The notes beneath the pieces were generated by a model. The model ran no database searches. It saw nothing but the letters and a program-made list of their open reading frames with translations, and was not told the origin of the DNA. Shown piece by piece: positions 54,136 to 63,812 of a stretch of 64,000 bases of DNA. This DNA comes from Chitinophaga sp. YR573 (GTDB lineage Bacteria > Bacteroidota > Bacteroidia > Chitinophagales > Chitinophagaceae). How positions within the stretch are numbered: position 1 is the stretch's first letter; the number at the start of each line of letters is the position of its first letter. Location: contig NZ_FOJF01000001.1 in assembly GCF_900110995.1 (NCBI RefSeq), forward strand, positions 1,815,199 through 1,879,198, given 5' to 3'. A program made the translations under genes and the position numbers.

Positions 54136-56463
54136 ATGAAGATCAATAAAATATTTTTTCTCAGTTGCCTGCTTACCAGCTTCAACACATTCGCTCAAAC
54201 AAAACTGTTTGACGATAACTGGAAATTCCTGAAAGAAAAAGACAGTATCTCCGGCGCTGAACAACCAAACTTCCCAGACAAAAACTGGCGGACAATACAT
54301 CTCCCCCACGATTGGGCCATCGAAGACCTGCCCAATCAAAACGACAGCACCATCATCGGTCCCTTCTATAAATATAGCCCCGCCACAGAACAAGGTGGAT
54401 ACGTAGTAGGCGGTACCGCCTGGTACAGAAAAACCTTTATACTCAAAAACCAGAAAGAAACAAGTATACGGTTCGATGGCGTATACATGGACAGCGATGT
54501 ATGGTTGAACGGTCATCACCTGGGTAATCACCCTTACGGCTATACACCGTTTACCTACGAGCTCACTCCTTACCTCGCCCCCGCCGGTAAAACAAACGTA
54601 CTCGCCGTAAGAGTGAAAAACATTGGTGCCAATACCCGCTGGTATAGTGGTGCAGGTATCTATCGCCATGTATATCTCATCAACAGGCCCAAAATACACC
54701 TGGGAGAAATCTTCGTCACCACTCCGGTAGTGAATAAAGAAAAAGCTACCATACAGATAACAGAATCCAGCAATGCAGCAATCAACGTACGTATAATAGA
54801 TTCAACAGGTAAAGTGGTGGCAGAAGGAAAACAAACTTCCATCAATAACCCATTACTCTGGTCACCAGCACACCCATACCTCTACAAAGCTGAAATAAGC
54901 CTCATTAACGCAGGCAAAGTAACTGACCAGGTAGTTATACCCATAGGCATCAGAAACATTCATATAGACGCCGAAACGGGCCTTACTATCAACGGAGAAA
55001 GGACATTGCTCAAAGGTGGTTGTGTACATCATGATAACGGATTATTAGGTGCTGCCGCATTCGACCGTGCAGAAGAAAGAAAAGTAGAACTGCTGAAAGC
55101 AGCAGGCTTCAATGCCATCCGTACCAGTCACAACCCTCCCTCAGAGAAATTCCTTGAAACCTGCGACCGCCTCGGTATGCTGGTAATAGATGAAGCCTTC
55201 GATACGTGGTTCGAGAAAAAGAACCCCCAGGACTATCACCGCTTCTTCCCCGACTGGTGGCAACGCGATCTCGAATCCATGATACTGAGAGACCGTAATC
55301 ACCCGTCCGTTATCATGTGGAGCATCGGTAATGAAATACCCGAACGCGCGGATAGCCTCGCCATCACCAGGCAATTAGTAAACACCATAAAAAAACTGGA
55401 TAACACCCGTCCCATCACCGAAGCCGAAAACAGTTTCTGGGAACGCCCCTACAAATGGGAAGCCACCGACAAATCCTTCGCTCTACTGGACGTTGCCGGT
55501 TACAATTACCAATGGAGCCGCTATGCGGTAGACCAGAGACGCGTTCCCGGGCGCATCGTCTTCGGCTCAGAAACAGTGCCTTCTGAACTATACGAGGCCT
55601 GGACACAGGTACAGGGCCTCCCCTACGTTATCGGCGACTTCGTATGGACTGCCATGGACTACCTCGGCGAAGCCGGAATCGGTCACAGCATCTATGCGAC
55701 CAAAGAATCACAGCGCCTCTCCTTCCCCTGGTTCAATGCCTACTGCGGAGATATCGACCTCATAGGGAATAAAAAAACACAATCCCTCTACCGCGATGTG
55801 GTATGGAATAACAGCCCCATCGAAGTAGTTGTACACACCCCAAAACCGCCAGGTACCAAAGAAATCGTAAGCTGGTGGGGATGGCCGGACGAATCACCTT
55901 CATGGACATGGCCCGGTTATATAGACACCCTCATGCACCTCAGGGTATTCACCCGCAGTAAAGCTGTAAAACTGGATCTCAACGGAGCCACACTGGCTAT
56001 CAAAGAAGTGCCGGACAGTACACCGCTTACTGTAACATTCGATGTGCCTTATGCACCCGGCATGTTAGCAGTCTTTGCCATGAAAAACGGGAAAGAAGTA
56101 GGGGTTAAAACATTGGTCACCGCCAGCAAACCAGCGGCTATCCGTCTCAAAGCAGACCGTAAAACAATTGATCTTCAAGATCTGGCCTACGTTAACATAG
56201 AAATCATCGATGCGCAGGACAATGTAGTACCTAACGCAGATATCCCCTTACAACTGGAAATAAGCGGACAAGGGACACTTGCCGGTGCTGGCAGCGCCTG
56301 CCCAAACAGACCTGCAAGTTTTCAGCAACCTGCCTGTACTACATTTAAAGGAAAAGCATTAGCAATATTAAGGTCAAACGACAATAAAGGAATAATCAAA
56401 CTAAAAGTAAAAGCAGATGGTTTAAAATCAGCCGAAGTAATTATAAAAAGTCAGCGCCTGTAG
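54136..56463 (+). CDS. GH2 family beta-galactosidase-like enzyme
   Basis: From the ATG at 54136 (the GTG two codons earlier is also possible) the protein is 775 residues with a signal peptide ending FAQ. It has the GH2 plan: N-terminal sugar-binding domain (GTAWYRKTF, YMDSDVWLNGHHLGNHPYGYTPF), Ig-like domain, TIM barrel with the acid/base Glu in HPSVIMWSIGNEIPE and probable nucleophile Glu in FGSETVPSE, and C-terminal sandwich domains. Members cleave beta-galactosides, beta-glucuronides or beta-mannosides; which is not clear. Its 3' end overlaps the convergent gene by 13 bases. Confidence 0.9.
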   Translation: MKINKIFFLSCLLTSFNTFAQTKLFDDNWKFLKEKDSISGAEQPNFPDKNWRTIHLPHDWAIEDLPNQNDSTIIGPFYKYSPATEQGGYVVGGTAWYRKTFILKNQKETSIRFDGVYMDSDVWLNGHHLGNHPYGYTPFTYELTPYLAPAGKTNVLAVRVKNIGANTRWYSGAGIYRHVYLINRPKIHLGEIFVTTPVVNKEKATIQITESSNAAINVRIIDSTGKVVAEGKQTSINNPLLWSPAHPYLYKAEISLINAGKVTDQVVIPIGIRNIHIDAETGLTINGERTLLKGGCVHHDNGLLGAAAFDRAEERKVELLKAAGFNAIRTSHNPPSEKFLETCDRLGMLVIDEAFDTWFEKKNPQDYHRFFPDWWQRDLESMILRDRNHPSVIMWSIGNEIPERADSLAITRQLVNTIKKLDNTRPITEAENSFWERPYKWEATDKSFALLDVAGYNYQWSRYAVDQRRVPGRIVFGSETVPSELYEAWTQVQGLPYVIGDFVWTAMDYLGEAGIGHSIYATKESQRLSFPWFNAYCGDIDLIGNKKTQSLYRDVVWNNSPIEVVVHTPKPPGTKEIVSWWGWPDESPSWTWPGYIDTLMHLRVFTRSKAVKLDLNGATLAIKEVPDSTPLTVTFDVPYAPGMLAVFAMKNGKEVGVKTLVTASKPAAIRLKADRKTIDLQDLAYVNIEIIDAQDNVVPNADIPLQLEISGQGTLAGAGSACPNRPASFQQPACTTFKGKALAILRSNDNKGIIKLKVKADGLKSAEVIIKSQRL

Positions 56464-57179
56464 TAATACTCCAGGTGCTGATAATATTTTCCATCCTGAT
56501 AATATTGCACCATTTTTTTCAACCCATTCTCATCAAAGATGGTCACTTCTCTTTTTACAGGCACTCCAAAAAACACTTTCTCTGCGCCTTTTATCTGAGA
56601 GATCAAAATTCCATTTTTATAAGTAAACTCCCCTTCATCAGAAGTCTGTACAATCAATTCCCCCCTTGTTACCTTCTTTCCATGATCCTGATACTCCGTT
56701 TTTTCTATCAGCACCGTATCCTTATACATCTCTTCTGTTGCCAACTGCCCTTTAGTATCATATGTTCGCAGAACATATATATCCTTACCAATATCTACAC
56801 TGTTTTTCCCATAACGAATCTCCTTATCTGTTATTACCTCACCATTATTATTCCGGTATGCCTTTTCAAATATCACCCTGTTTTGTTCATCATAACCAAT
56901 TGAATCAGTTAACCAGGGCTGACCGGCCACATCATAACTCACAGATTTCACCAGCTTTCCCGCACCATTATAAGTATATCGTTTATCCTCATAATCATTC
57001 TCTTTAAACAGATTATAATCACGACGAAAAATCAGCATCCCATTTTCGTTGTATACACAGCTATCAACTAACTGCTTAGTATCATTTGAATGATGAAACA
57101 GCCATGAAACAGAAGACTTAAACTGTTGCCCATAGGAGAACAAGGGCAATAACAGCACCAACAGGTAAATATTTTTCAT
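56451..57179 (-). CDS. Secreted protein with YD/MORN-like repeats
   Basis: The 242-residue product has a Sec signal (MKNIYLLVLLLPLFSYGQ). The rest is a chain of short beta-hairpin repeats with aromatic and Asn/Gly turns (DSCVYNENGMLIFRRDYN, RYTYNGAGKLVKSVSYD, DSIGYDEQNRVIFEKAYR, RTYDTKGQLATEEMYKD), resembling YD/Rhs-type or YwqK/MORN repeats. Such Bacteroidota proteins are usually of unknown function. It overlaps the 3' end of the GH2 gene on the opposite strand. Confidence 0.75.
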   Translation of the reverse strand: MKNIYLLVLLLPLFSYGQQFKSSVSWLFHHSNDTKQLVDSCVYNENGMLIFRRDYNLFKENDYEDKRYTYNGAGKLVKSVSYDVAGQPWLTDSIGYDEQNRVIFEKAYRNNNGEVITDKEIRYGKNSVDIGKDIYVLRTYDTKGQLATEEMYKDTVLIEKTEYQDHGKKVTRGELIVQTSDEGEFTYKNGILISQIKGAEKVFFGVPVKREVTIFDENGLKKMVQYYQDGKYYQHLEYYYRR

Positions 57180-57248
57180 AGGACTACGAAGATAAACAAA
57201 CTTCCTTTTGCTTACCTTTAATAGAGCTTAGTGAAGAAATGAATAATA

Positions 57249-57461
57249 ATGAGAATGTATCCGACCAACCGGATGAAGGGAAAAAATCTGAGATCTCTTA
57301 TAAAAGAGGGCCAGACCTATATACCAGAATTGATATCCGGAAACGTTTCCGTCAAGGAATGCCATGACTTACAGGAGCCATTAAGAAAAATCAAAATCTT
57401 CTCTGATATTCTTCAAACAAGAAGTTTCACTAAAAAACACTTAGGTAAATTCTGTAGATAG
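57249..57461 (+). pseudogene. Histidine kinase fragment (H-box region)
   Basis: The 70-codon frame carries HDLQEPLRKIKIFSDILQ, the phospho-acceptor helix of a sensor kinase HisKA domain, preceded by an unrelated-looking N-terminus and followed by an early stop. Sensor, dimerisation partner helix and ATPase domains are missing. It is probably a remnant of a larger kinase gene. The MFS gene begins 72 bases on. Confidence 0.6.
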
Positions 57462-57533
57462 AATGAAACTACAGATCTAAATGCTATTAAGTTTTTTTAT
57501 ACTGATCCCTACACACAGATAGATAATACGACT

Positions 57534-58775
57534 ATGCAAGAAGAAATGCCAACTAAGAAATACTTCTTTTTAATTTTGATTTTAGGGACACTCACCGCAC
57601 TGGGGCCCTTTTCGATTGACATGTACCTGCCAGGATTCGAGGCGATTGCCCTGGACCTGCACACGACATCCGTCAAAGTAGGATTTTCCCTGTCAAGCTA
57701 TTTCATCGGGATTTCCGCCGGACAACTGCTCTACGGCCCGCTATTGGATCGTTTTGGCAGAAAGAAACCGCTGTACATAGGACTAACACTATACATCCTT
57801 GCCTCCATAGGCTGTATTACGGCAAGAACGCTTGATGCACTGGTAGTACTTCGTTTCTTCCAGGCAATAGGCAGTTGCGCAGCAGCTGTTGCTTCTGTAG
57901 CCATGGTACGCGACCTCTTCCCGGTAAAAGACTCAGCTAAGGTATTTTCCCTGTTAATGCTGGTAGTAGGCGCCTCTCCCATGATAGCACCTACAGTTGG
58001 CGGATACGTAACTACCGCTTTCGGCTGGCAGACAGTATTCATCATCCTGGCGGGAATGGGTATATTAATCTTACTGGCCTGTATCTTTTTCCTGCCGGAA
58101 AGTTATCACCCGGATGTAAACATGTCTTTAAAGCCCGGCCCCATTATAATGAACTTCCTTGCGGTGATCCGCGAGCCACAGTTTTACACCTACGCATTAA
58201 CAGGTGCCCTGGCTTTCTCTGGTTTATTTGCCTATGTATCAGGTTCCCCTGTCATGTTCATGGATATCTTCCACCTGAGCAAAAACGCATATGGCTGGAT
58301 CTTCGCGGGTTTATCTGTAGGCTTCATTGGTTCCAGTCAGTTAAACAGCCTGTTATTACGCAGGTATAGCAGCAATCAGATCATCATTGTAGGCCTCATC
58401 TGCCAGGCTATCACAGGCATCATCTTCCTGATAGGGACTTATTTAAACTGGTACGGATTGCCTGCTACCATCGTCATGTTGTTCCTCTTCCTGTGTTGTC
58501 TTGGCTTTGTCAATCCAAATGCCTCTGCCCTGTCAATAGCGCCTTTTAAAAAGAATGCCGGTAGTGCTGCGGCCCTGATGGGTGCATTGCAAATGAGTAT
58601 TGGCGCCCTGGCATCTGTAGGAGTAAGTCTGTTTAATACCAATACAGCCCTTCCTATGGTCAGCATTATGGCAGGATCTGCCATATTGGGAGTCTTAACG
58701 CTTGTAATCGGGCGTAAACAGATAGGACATCCTGTAGTTATGCAGAAAGAAAGAGAGAGCGTTGTTGTACATTAA
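57534..58775 (+). CDS. MFS multidrug efflux transporter, Bcr/CflA type
   Basis: The 413-residue protein has 12 predicted membrane helices and the drug:H+ antiporter motifs of the DHA1 subfamily: LGPFSIDMYLPGFEAIALDL in helix 1, GQLLYGPLLDRFGRKKPLYIGL (motif A) in the loop 2-3, VLRFFQAIGSCAAAVASVAMVRD in helix 4, and the PTVGGYVTTAFGWQTVF segment (motif C-like). Bcr-like pumps export bicyclomycin, chloramphenicol or sulfonamides, and some export peptides or Cys. Substrate unknown; no regulator is adjacent. Confidence 0.9.
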   Translation: MQEEMPTKKYFFLILILGTLTALGPFSIDMYLPGFEAIALDLHTTSVKVGFSLSSYFIGISAGQLLYGPLLDRFGRKKPLYIGLTLYILASIGCITARTLDALVVLRFFQAIGSCAAAVASVAMVRDLFPVKDSAKVFSLLMLVVGASPMIAPTVGGYVTTAFGWQTVFIILAGMGILILLACIFFLPESYHPDVNMSLKPGPIIMNFLAVIREPQFYTYALTGALAFSGLFAYVSGSPVMFMDIFHLSKNAYGWIFAGLSVGFIGSSQLNSLLLRRYSSNQIIIVGLICQAITGIIFLIGTYLNWYGLPATIVMLFLFLCCLGFVNPNASALSIAPFKKNAGSAAALMGALQMSIGALASVGVSLFNTNTALPMVSIMAGSAILGVLTLVIGRKQIGHPVVMQKERESVVVH

Positions 58776-58801
58776 AAAAGAAAGTACTTCTCTACAAACA
58801 T

Positions 58802-58824
58802 AAGGCTCCTAACGGAGCCTTTTT
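58802..58824. terminator. Terminator after the MFS gene (GGCTCC/GGAGCC type)
   Basis: AAGGCTCC (58802-58809), TAAC, GGAGCCTT (58814-58821) and TTTT. It lies between convergent genes and shares its core with the palindromic repeat words at 44.64-44.80 kb. Confidence 0.8.
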
Positions 58825-58834
58825 ACTTTTGATA

Positions 58835-59692
58835 TTATAATGATTTGATGATCGCCATCATATCTTCATTTCCCAATCCCTTTCGTAAAGCCTCCTGAAG
58901 ACTGTCTGCCAGCGCATTACCCAAAGGCGTATTTAACCCTTGTTCCTTTGCCAGCCGGATATCCTTATTCAGAAGATTTAATGAAAAAGCAGGTGAGAAG
59001 CGATTCGCAATGATACCCGGAGATTTTACTTTTGTCACCCCACTGCTAATCGCACTACTATTAATAATCGGCAACAATACTTCAGGAGTTATCCCGTTTT
59101 TCCGTGCAAAGACCACAGCTTCCGCCAATGCCTGTACAGTAAGACCTAAGAATGTATTAACAGCCAGCTTCGCATAATTACCGCTTCCATTTTCTCCCAC
59201 GAGACGGGCAGTTTTTCCCAGGCTATCGAATATCGGTTTAGCCTTTTCGAAGTCGTCTTCATGTCCTCCGGCCATGATAATCAGCTGTGCATCTTCTGCC
59301 GGTTTCACACTTCCGGAAACAGGAGCATCCAGGTAGCCAATACCTTTTTCCCGGCACAAAGCAGCTATCTGTTTAGTGGTATCAGGAGAAACAGTACTCA
59401 TATCTATCGCCAGCAGATTAGCAGGAATATTCCCGGATAACAATCCGTCGGGCGACTGATAAATAGCTTTTAACGCATTATCATCAGCTACCATCGTAAT
59501 GATGAAATCAACATTCTCAATTAGTTCCCGTGGAGTAGTGACTACACGTACACCCGTTTCAACCTTTAATGAATTTGCTTTCGCAACAGTACGGTTATAC
59601 ACTGTAACATCAAATCCTGCACGCACAAGATTCTTAACCATGGGAATACCCATGTTGCCTAATCCGGCCCAACCTATTCTGATCGTATTCAT
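58835..59692 (-). CDS. NAD(P)-dependent beta-hydroxyacid dehydrogenase
   Basis: The 285-residue protein belongs to the 3-hydroxyisobutyrate/6-phosphogluconate dehydrogenase-like family. It has the Rossmann motif GWAGLGNMGIPMVKNLVRAGF followed by YNRT at the NADP-selective position, DAPVSGSVKPAEDAQLIIMAGG, GNYAKLAVN (catalytic Lys) and FSLNLLNKDIRLA. It oxidises small hydroxyacids or reduces the matching semialdehydes, possibly including glyoxylate. The gene is monocistronic. Confidence 0.88.
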   Translation of the reverse strand: MNTIRIGWAGLGNMGIPMVKNLVRAGFDVTVYNRTVAKANSLKVETGVRVVTTPRELIENVDFIITMVADDNALKAIYQSPDGLLSGNIPANLLAIDMSTVSPDTTKQIAALCREKGIGYLDAPVSGSVKPAEDAQLIIMAGGHEDDFEKAKPIFDSLGKTARLVGENGSGNYAKLAVNTFLGLTVQALAEAVVFARKNGITPEVLLPIINSSAISSGVTKVKSPGIIANRFSPAFSLNLLNKDIRLAKEQGLNTPLGNALADSLQEALRKGLGNEDMMAIIKSL

Positions 59693-59729
59693 GAATTAAA
59701 TTTATGACGCTTTCGTCAGTTACGTGGAA

Positions 59730-60134
59730 TTAAATAAAAACAGGGGAATTATTTGAAGTCTTTTGAAGGGGTACAATTTTATAATCCTGCATATCTGATA
59801 AAGACAAAAGGTTCAGCATATCTTTGACTACTAAGTTTTGTATGTTAATGAAACAATCTTCATAATCTCGTTTCGTCGTTTCAATGATATAGAAGTAACT
59901 TCTGATATTATCAAATGATCTTAATAACAGGGCCGACATTTTTACATCTTTCTCCTGTTTAGCATTCGTTATATGTTTCCTTGTTAATATAGAAGCAGCC
60001 TCCATCAGCAAAAGCCGTAATTCAAATAAGCTTTCAGTATTTGTATATCGCTGCTCTTCCAGCTGCCGTTTTATTTGTAATAACTCCAACATATATATAA
60101 AAATTAAGATTAATTCAAATATCAAACCAAGCAA
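59730..60134 (-). CDS. Small helical protein of unknown function
   Basis: The 134-residue frame begins with a hydrophobic stretch (LGLIFELILIFIYMLELL); Met15 at 60092 is an alternative start that would leave a soluble, largely alpha-helical protein with heptad-like Leu spacing (QIKRQLEEQRYTNTESLFELRLLL). No family was recognised. Its codons look typical of the region and it has no operon partner; a real but uncharacterised gene is likely. Confidence 0.45.
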   Translation of the reverse strand: MLGLIFELILIFIYMLELLQIKRQLEEQRYTNTESLFELRLLLMEAASILTRKHITNAKQEKDVKMSALLLRSFDNIRSYFYIIETTKRDYEDCFINIQNLVVKDMLNLLSLSDMQDYKIVPLQKTSNNSPVFI

Positions 60135-60250
60135 GGATTAGATGTCTGATTAACATTAATTATTACAATACGAACAGAAGTAGACAAAATAGCATAAGGA
60201 TAGCACTTGCCAGAGGGAATAGATTTCTACAGTTGTAGAAAGAGAAGAAA

Positions 60251-60271
60251 CAGGGGCTTTTAAGGCCCCTG
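60251..60271 (-). terminator. Terminator after dps
   Basis: CAGGGGC (60251-60257) pairs with GCCCCTG (60265-60271), followed on the minus strand by TTTCTTCTCTTT. It lies 15 bases past the dps stop. Confidence 0.75.
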
Positions 60272-60285
60272 TTGATATAATTTTA

Positions 60286-60756
60286 TTATTTCAGATAAGC
60301 GCGGATCATCCAGGCCCATTGCTCATGCTGTTTCAGAACACCTGTCAGGAAATCAGCAGTTCCAATATCATGATGATCATCTTCTACTTTAGAAATATGA
60401 CCACGGATCCCGCGGATAATTGTTTCATGATCATCCAGCAGATTCTTCAACTGCGTTTTCTGGTCGTTAGTGTATTCTCCTTCTTCCAGGTTAGCCAGTT
60501 TCAGATAATCTTTCAAACGGCCTTCTGCAAAATGACCGATTTTACGAACACGTTCAGCAATTTCATCTATTGTTTCTGCCAGTTCCGTGTACTGTCCTTC
60601 ATAGAATTTATGCAATTCCATAAAACTCGGACTCTCAATATTCCAGTGATAATTGCGCGTTTTGGCGAATAACACTTGCTCATCAGAAATGAGCTGATTA
60701 AGAATAAGTGCAACAGCTTTTGAATTTGCTTCGCTGATACCAATGTTTGCTTTCAT
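60286..60756 (-). CDS. dps: Dps family ferritin-like DNA-protection protein
   Basis: The 156-residue four-helix protein has the Dps ferroxidase set His37 (RNYHWNI), Asp64 and Glu68 (ETIDEIAERV), with the 27- and 4-residue spacing typical of the family. Dodecameric Dps stores iron, consumes peroxide and protects DNA in stress and stationary phase. The gene at 60770 is 13 bases upstream on the same strand, so the two are probably cotranscribed. Confidence 0.93.
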   Translation of the reverse strand: MKANIGISEANSKAVALILNQLISDEQVLFAKTRNYHWNIESPSFMELHKFYEGQYTELAETIDEIAERVRKIGHFAEGRLKDYLKLANLEEGEYTNDQKTQLKNLLDDHETIIRGIRGHISKVEDDHHDIGTADFLTGVLKQHEQWAWMIRAYLK

Positions 60757-60769
60757 ATAAATGGATGTT

Positions 60770-61087
60770 TTATTTCATTTTAAGTTTGTGCAGCATTGCG
60801 GTGGAAAGTGAGTCTGAATAAGCTCCGTAGGAAGTTATCAATATCCCCTTTAAGCCGGAAGCAGACTCAATAGCATATACTGCGGCTTCATCAGAAGGAT
60901 CAGAATTACCTTCATAACGGTATACATCTACGATATTAAAATCATTTACATGTATCTTATCGGAATGACTTAACAGATAGTCCCCTTCCAGATTAAAATC
61001 AATTGTAAAACCTTCTTTTCTTAATGCCTCAATAGCGTTTGATACGGTGTCATAATGAGAATGGCGTTCCAGATTTGGGTCACTCAT
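60770..61087 (-). CDS. Small conserved Bacteroidota protein next to dps
   Basis: The 105-residue protein matches a small family often annotated, without real evidence, as phosphoribosylpyrophosphate synthetase: SNAIEALRKEGFTIDFNLEGDYL, FNIVDVYRYEGNSDPSDEAAVYAIES and GLKGILITSYGAYSDS. It is far too short for that enzyme and lacks the PRPP-binding loop, so I treat the function as unknown. It lies directly upstream of dps and probably shares its stress-related expression. Confidence 0.65.
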   Translation of the reverse strand: MSDPNLERHSHYDTVSNAIEALRKEGFTIDFNLEGDYLLSHSDKIHVNDFNIVDVYRYEGNSDPSDEAAVYAIESASGLKGILITSYGAYSDSLSTAMLHKLKMK

Positions 61088-61146
61088 GTACTGTAATTTT
61101 AATGGTAAAAGATAAATCGGGGGAATACTAATGCAATATAAGAAGA

Positions 61147-62511
61147 TCAGACTGAATGTTTTCTTGTAATGCCTAACTTTTTCATTTTAGAAGCTAATGT
61201 AGTTGGAGGCAAATTGAGTAATTCTGCAGCACCGCCTGGTCCTGCAATCTTATTATTACACATCTTTAAAACAGAAAGTATATGATCCCGTTCTAATTCA
61301 GTAATTGTTTTAATCTGTCCTGGTGGTGCATTTTCTGAAACAAGCACCATAGCAGAAGGTAAATCTACTTTTCTTATCACACCATCTTTTGCCAGTAGTA
61401 TACTCCTTTCTATCAGGTGTTGCAATTCCCGTACATTTCCCGGCCAGTGATAAGCTGTGATGTCATGCATAATATCCGGAGATATATCAACGATCGTTTT
61501 ATTGGTCCTGGCGGCATACATCTGTATAAAGTGAGATACCAGCAAAGGGATATCTTCTTTACGTTCCCGCAGTGGCGGCATTTGTATAGGGAACACATGT
61601 AGCCTGTAATAAAGATCCAGCCGGAAATTGCCATTGGCGATTTCCTTTTCCAGGTTGCGGCTGGTGGCTGCAATAATCCGGACATTCACCTTTACAGGCC
61701 CCTTTCCTCCTATCCGTTCAATCTCCCTCTCCTGCAATACACGTAATAATTTCACCTGCAGGTCCACAGGCATTTCACCTATCTCATCCAGGAAAATCGT
61801 ACCACCATCTGCCTGTTCAAACTTCCCTATTCTTTTATCTACAGCACCTGTAAAGGCACCTTTCTCATGACCGAACAGCTCCGATTCTATTAACTGGGCC
61901 GGTAATGCGGCACAATTTACTTTCACAAATGCTTTGTTCTTCCTTGCAGATAACTGATGAATAGCATTCGCTATCCCTTCCTTACCGGTACCTGTTTCTC
62001 CCAGCACCAGTACAGATGTATCCATTGGAGCCACCTGCCTTACCATGTGAAAGATATGCTGCATCACCTGGCTATTTCCAATAATGCCCTGAAAGTGGGG
62101 TACAGATGTAACGACTATAGTATTTGATCTCAGTTCCTGCTGATGATCATGACGATAACGGGCAATGTCCAGGGTTACAAGCAGGTCTTTCTCTCTGAAA
62201 GGCTTTATCAGGAAACCGTAAGGCTGGGTGAGCTTTGCAGCGTCCAGTACCTGGTTATTACAATTTTCCGAGAGGTAAACAAATGGAATTTTTCGCTGAT
62301 TCAACTCTGCTGCGAGGTCTATTCCTGTAAGATCGCCTTTCAGATAAATATCAAGTAACACAATATCCGGTCTTACTGTTTTAAGAATCTCCTGAGCCCT
62401 GATCACAGAACGGGCGATACCGCAAATACGGTAACCGGCACGTTCAAGTGTTAAACGAAGATCACTTGCGACAATCAATTCATCTTCTACAATTAGAATT
62501 TGTTCATTCAT
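61147..62511 (-). CDS. NtrC-type sigma-54-dependent response regulator
   Basis: The 454-residue protein has a receiver domain (1-120; IVEDE, phospho-acceptor Asp in DIVLLDIYLKG, Lys in FLIKPF), an AAA+ domain (about 145-370; Walker A GETGTGKEGIANAIH, the sigma-54 contact loop GAFTGA, Walker B FLDEIGEM) and a Fis-type HTH at the C-terminus (GGAAELLNLPPTTLASKMKKLGI). It activates sigma-54 promoters after phosphorylation. No histidine kinase is adjacent. Its N-terminal LSENCNNQVL shows Ser in place of the usual Thr at the receiver switch. Confidence 0.92.
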   Translation of the reverse strand: MNEQILIVEDELIVASDLRLTLERAGYRICGIARSVIRAQEILKTVRPDIVLLDIYLKGDLTGIDLAAELNQRKIPFVYLSENCNNQVLDAAKLTQPYGFLIKPFREKDLLVTLDIARYRHDHQQELRSNTIVVTSVPHFQGIIGNSQVMQHIFHMVRQVAPMDTSVLVLGETGTGKEGIANAIHQLSARKNKAFVKVNCAALPAQLIESELFGHEKGAFTGAVDKRIGKFEQADGGTIFLDEIGEMPVDLQVKLLRVLQEREIERIGGKGPVKVNVRIIAATSRNLEKEIANGNFRLDLYYRLHVFPIQMPPLRERKEDIPLLVSHFIQMYAARTNKTIVDISPDIMHDITAYHWPGNVRELQHLIERSILLAKDGVIRKVDLPSAMVLVSENAPPGQIKTITELERDHILSVLKMCNNKIAGPGGAAELLNLPPTTLASKMKKLGITRKHSV

Positions 62512-62783
62512 TGCAATACTATAATTTATTACAGTTTAGTTGCCATACTCGCTGTCTATGCTCTACTGTCGGTTTACGATATATAGGTTGTCTTCGTAAT
62601 GATTTTATATACTATAACAGCATTGGGGTGAATATGGCGTTGGTTGGCACAATAAAATATACGACAATTTCGATGATTTGAATAAGGCTTTTCTTGATTT
62701 TCAACAAAAATGAATGATTTTCTGTAATTAAAAAATGCTAATAGATTAATTCTATAAGTATATACATTATTTTTGGCACTCAC

Positions 62784-63419
62784 ATGAAGTATTTACGCTA
62801 TTTCTTATACGTTTCATGGCATTGGGGAATCGACATGGCGATTTTCATAGTAAAACATGAAATCAGGGGAGAGAAACAATATGGTATCAGTACTATCGGA
62901 CTTGATAACCTGTCGGATATTGTATCCAAAGAAGACCGTCTGCATGTAAGCACTTACGAGCCTGTAAATTATTATACAGCAGGATGGTTGTTCGATCAGC
63001 TGAAAATTACAGATACTACTTTCCTGGATGTGGGATGTGGCAGAGGGCGTGTACTCGTGATGGCAGCCGCTTATGGATTTAAGAATATCATCGGCATTGA
63101 TTTTTCTCAGCGCTTATGTGATCAGGCGGCCAGTGTCTGTAAAGATCTTCCTGTTACAATTACGTGTGCGGATGCCCGTATGTATGAAATCCCGGACACC
63201 GTAGGTGTTATCTTTCTCTTCAATCCCTTTGACGCTGCGATAATGAGCGAGTTTATACTGAGAGTATCTGAAAGTTTGTTAAGGAAAAAACGGCCATTAA
63301 TAGTACTATACGCAAATCCACAATGCAAAGATCTATGGATAGAAGCCGGCTTCACTGAAACAGGGTCATTCGTAAAGAAAACATATCTGAAGGGAAGTGT
63401 GCTGGAAAAAGTTATGTGA
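62784..63419 (+). CDS. Class I SAM-dependent methyltransferase
   Basis: The 211-residue protein has the Rossmann-like methyltransferase core: motif I LDVGCGRGRVLVMAAAYG, acidic residue of motif II in IGIDFSQ, CADARMYEIP and VIFLFNPFD in place of the usual NPPY. The first ~20 residues are aromatic and may be replaced by a start at Met19 or Met22. The substrate is unknown. It is divergent from the NtrC-type gene. Confidence 0.8.
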   Translation: MKYLRYFLYVSWHWGIDMAIFIVKHEIRGEKQYGISTIGLDNLSDIVSKEDRLHVSTYEPVNYYTAGWLFDQLKITDTTFLDVGCGRGRVLVMAAAYGFKNIIGIDFSQRLCDQAASVCKDLPVTITCADARMYEIPDTVGVIFLFNPFDAAIMSEFILRVSESLLRKKRPLIVLYANPQCKDLWIEAGFTETGSFVKKTYLKGSVLEKVM

Positions 63420-63571
63420 TCTGTTTTATAATTCTGTCATTTTGTAAATAATTTCGATGCCAAAAACACCCTTTTAATAATTGAAATTTCAGGCTGAAAC
63501 CCTTGTTAATACTGAAAAATAAATTCCTCAAAAATTTGTTTGTGAAATAAAAAAATCTGTAATTTTATTTC

Positions 63572-63760
63572 ATGATGACAGAAAAAGAATACAAGGAATC
63601 AATGGACAGTTTGGATGAGCAACGCAGACGCGTTACTGCCACTCCGGAAGCTGCGAGAGAATTTCTCGAAAGCCTTAAGATTCTACATCTTTTTGTTCCT
63701 AAAGGAAGCAAAGAGGTTTTCAAATTAGAAATTCCCGACGATTATTGTCCGGATTACTAA
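63572..63760 (+). CDS. Small charged protein, possible partner of the downstream ADP-ribosyltransferase-like gene
   Basis: The 62-residue product is mostly helical and charged at the start (TEKEYKESMDSLDEQRRRVTATPEAAREFLESLKIL) and ends LFVPKG…EIPDDYCPDY. No family was recognised by name, but size, helix content and position 52 bases before the next gene suit an antitoxin or immunity-type partner. That role is inference from context only. Confidence 0.6.
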   Translation: MMTEKEYKESMDSLDEQRRRVTATPEAAREFLESLKILHLFVPKGSKEVFKLEIPDDYCPDY

Positions 63761-63812
63761 GTTTATTTTTAAGTTAACCAACTTCACCCTCAAAATTTTA
63801 ATTAGTTTATCT

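Noticed and set aside
60770..61087. Phosphoribosylpyrophosphate synthetase
   Set aside because: The usual annotation of this family is not supported: the protein is far too short and lacks the PRPP-binding motif.
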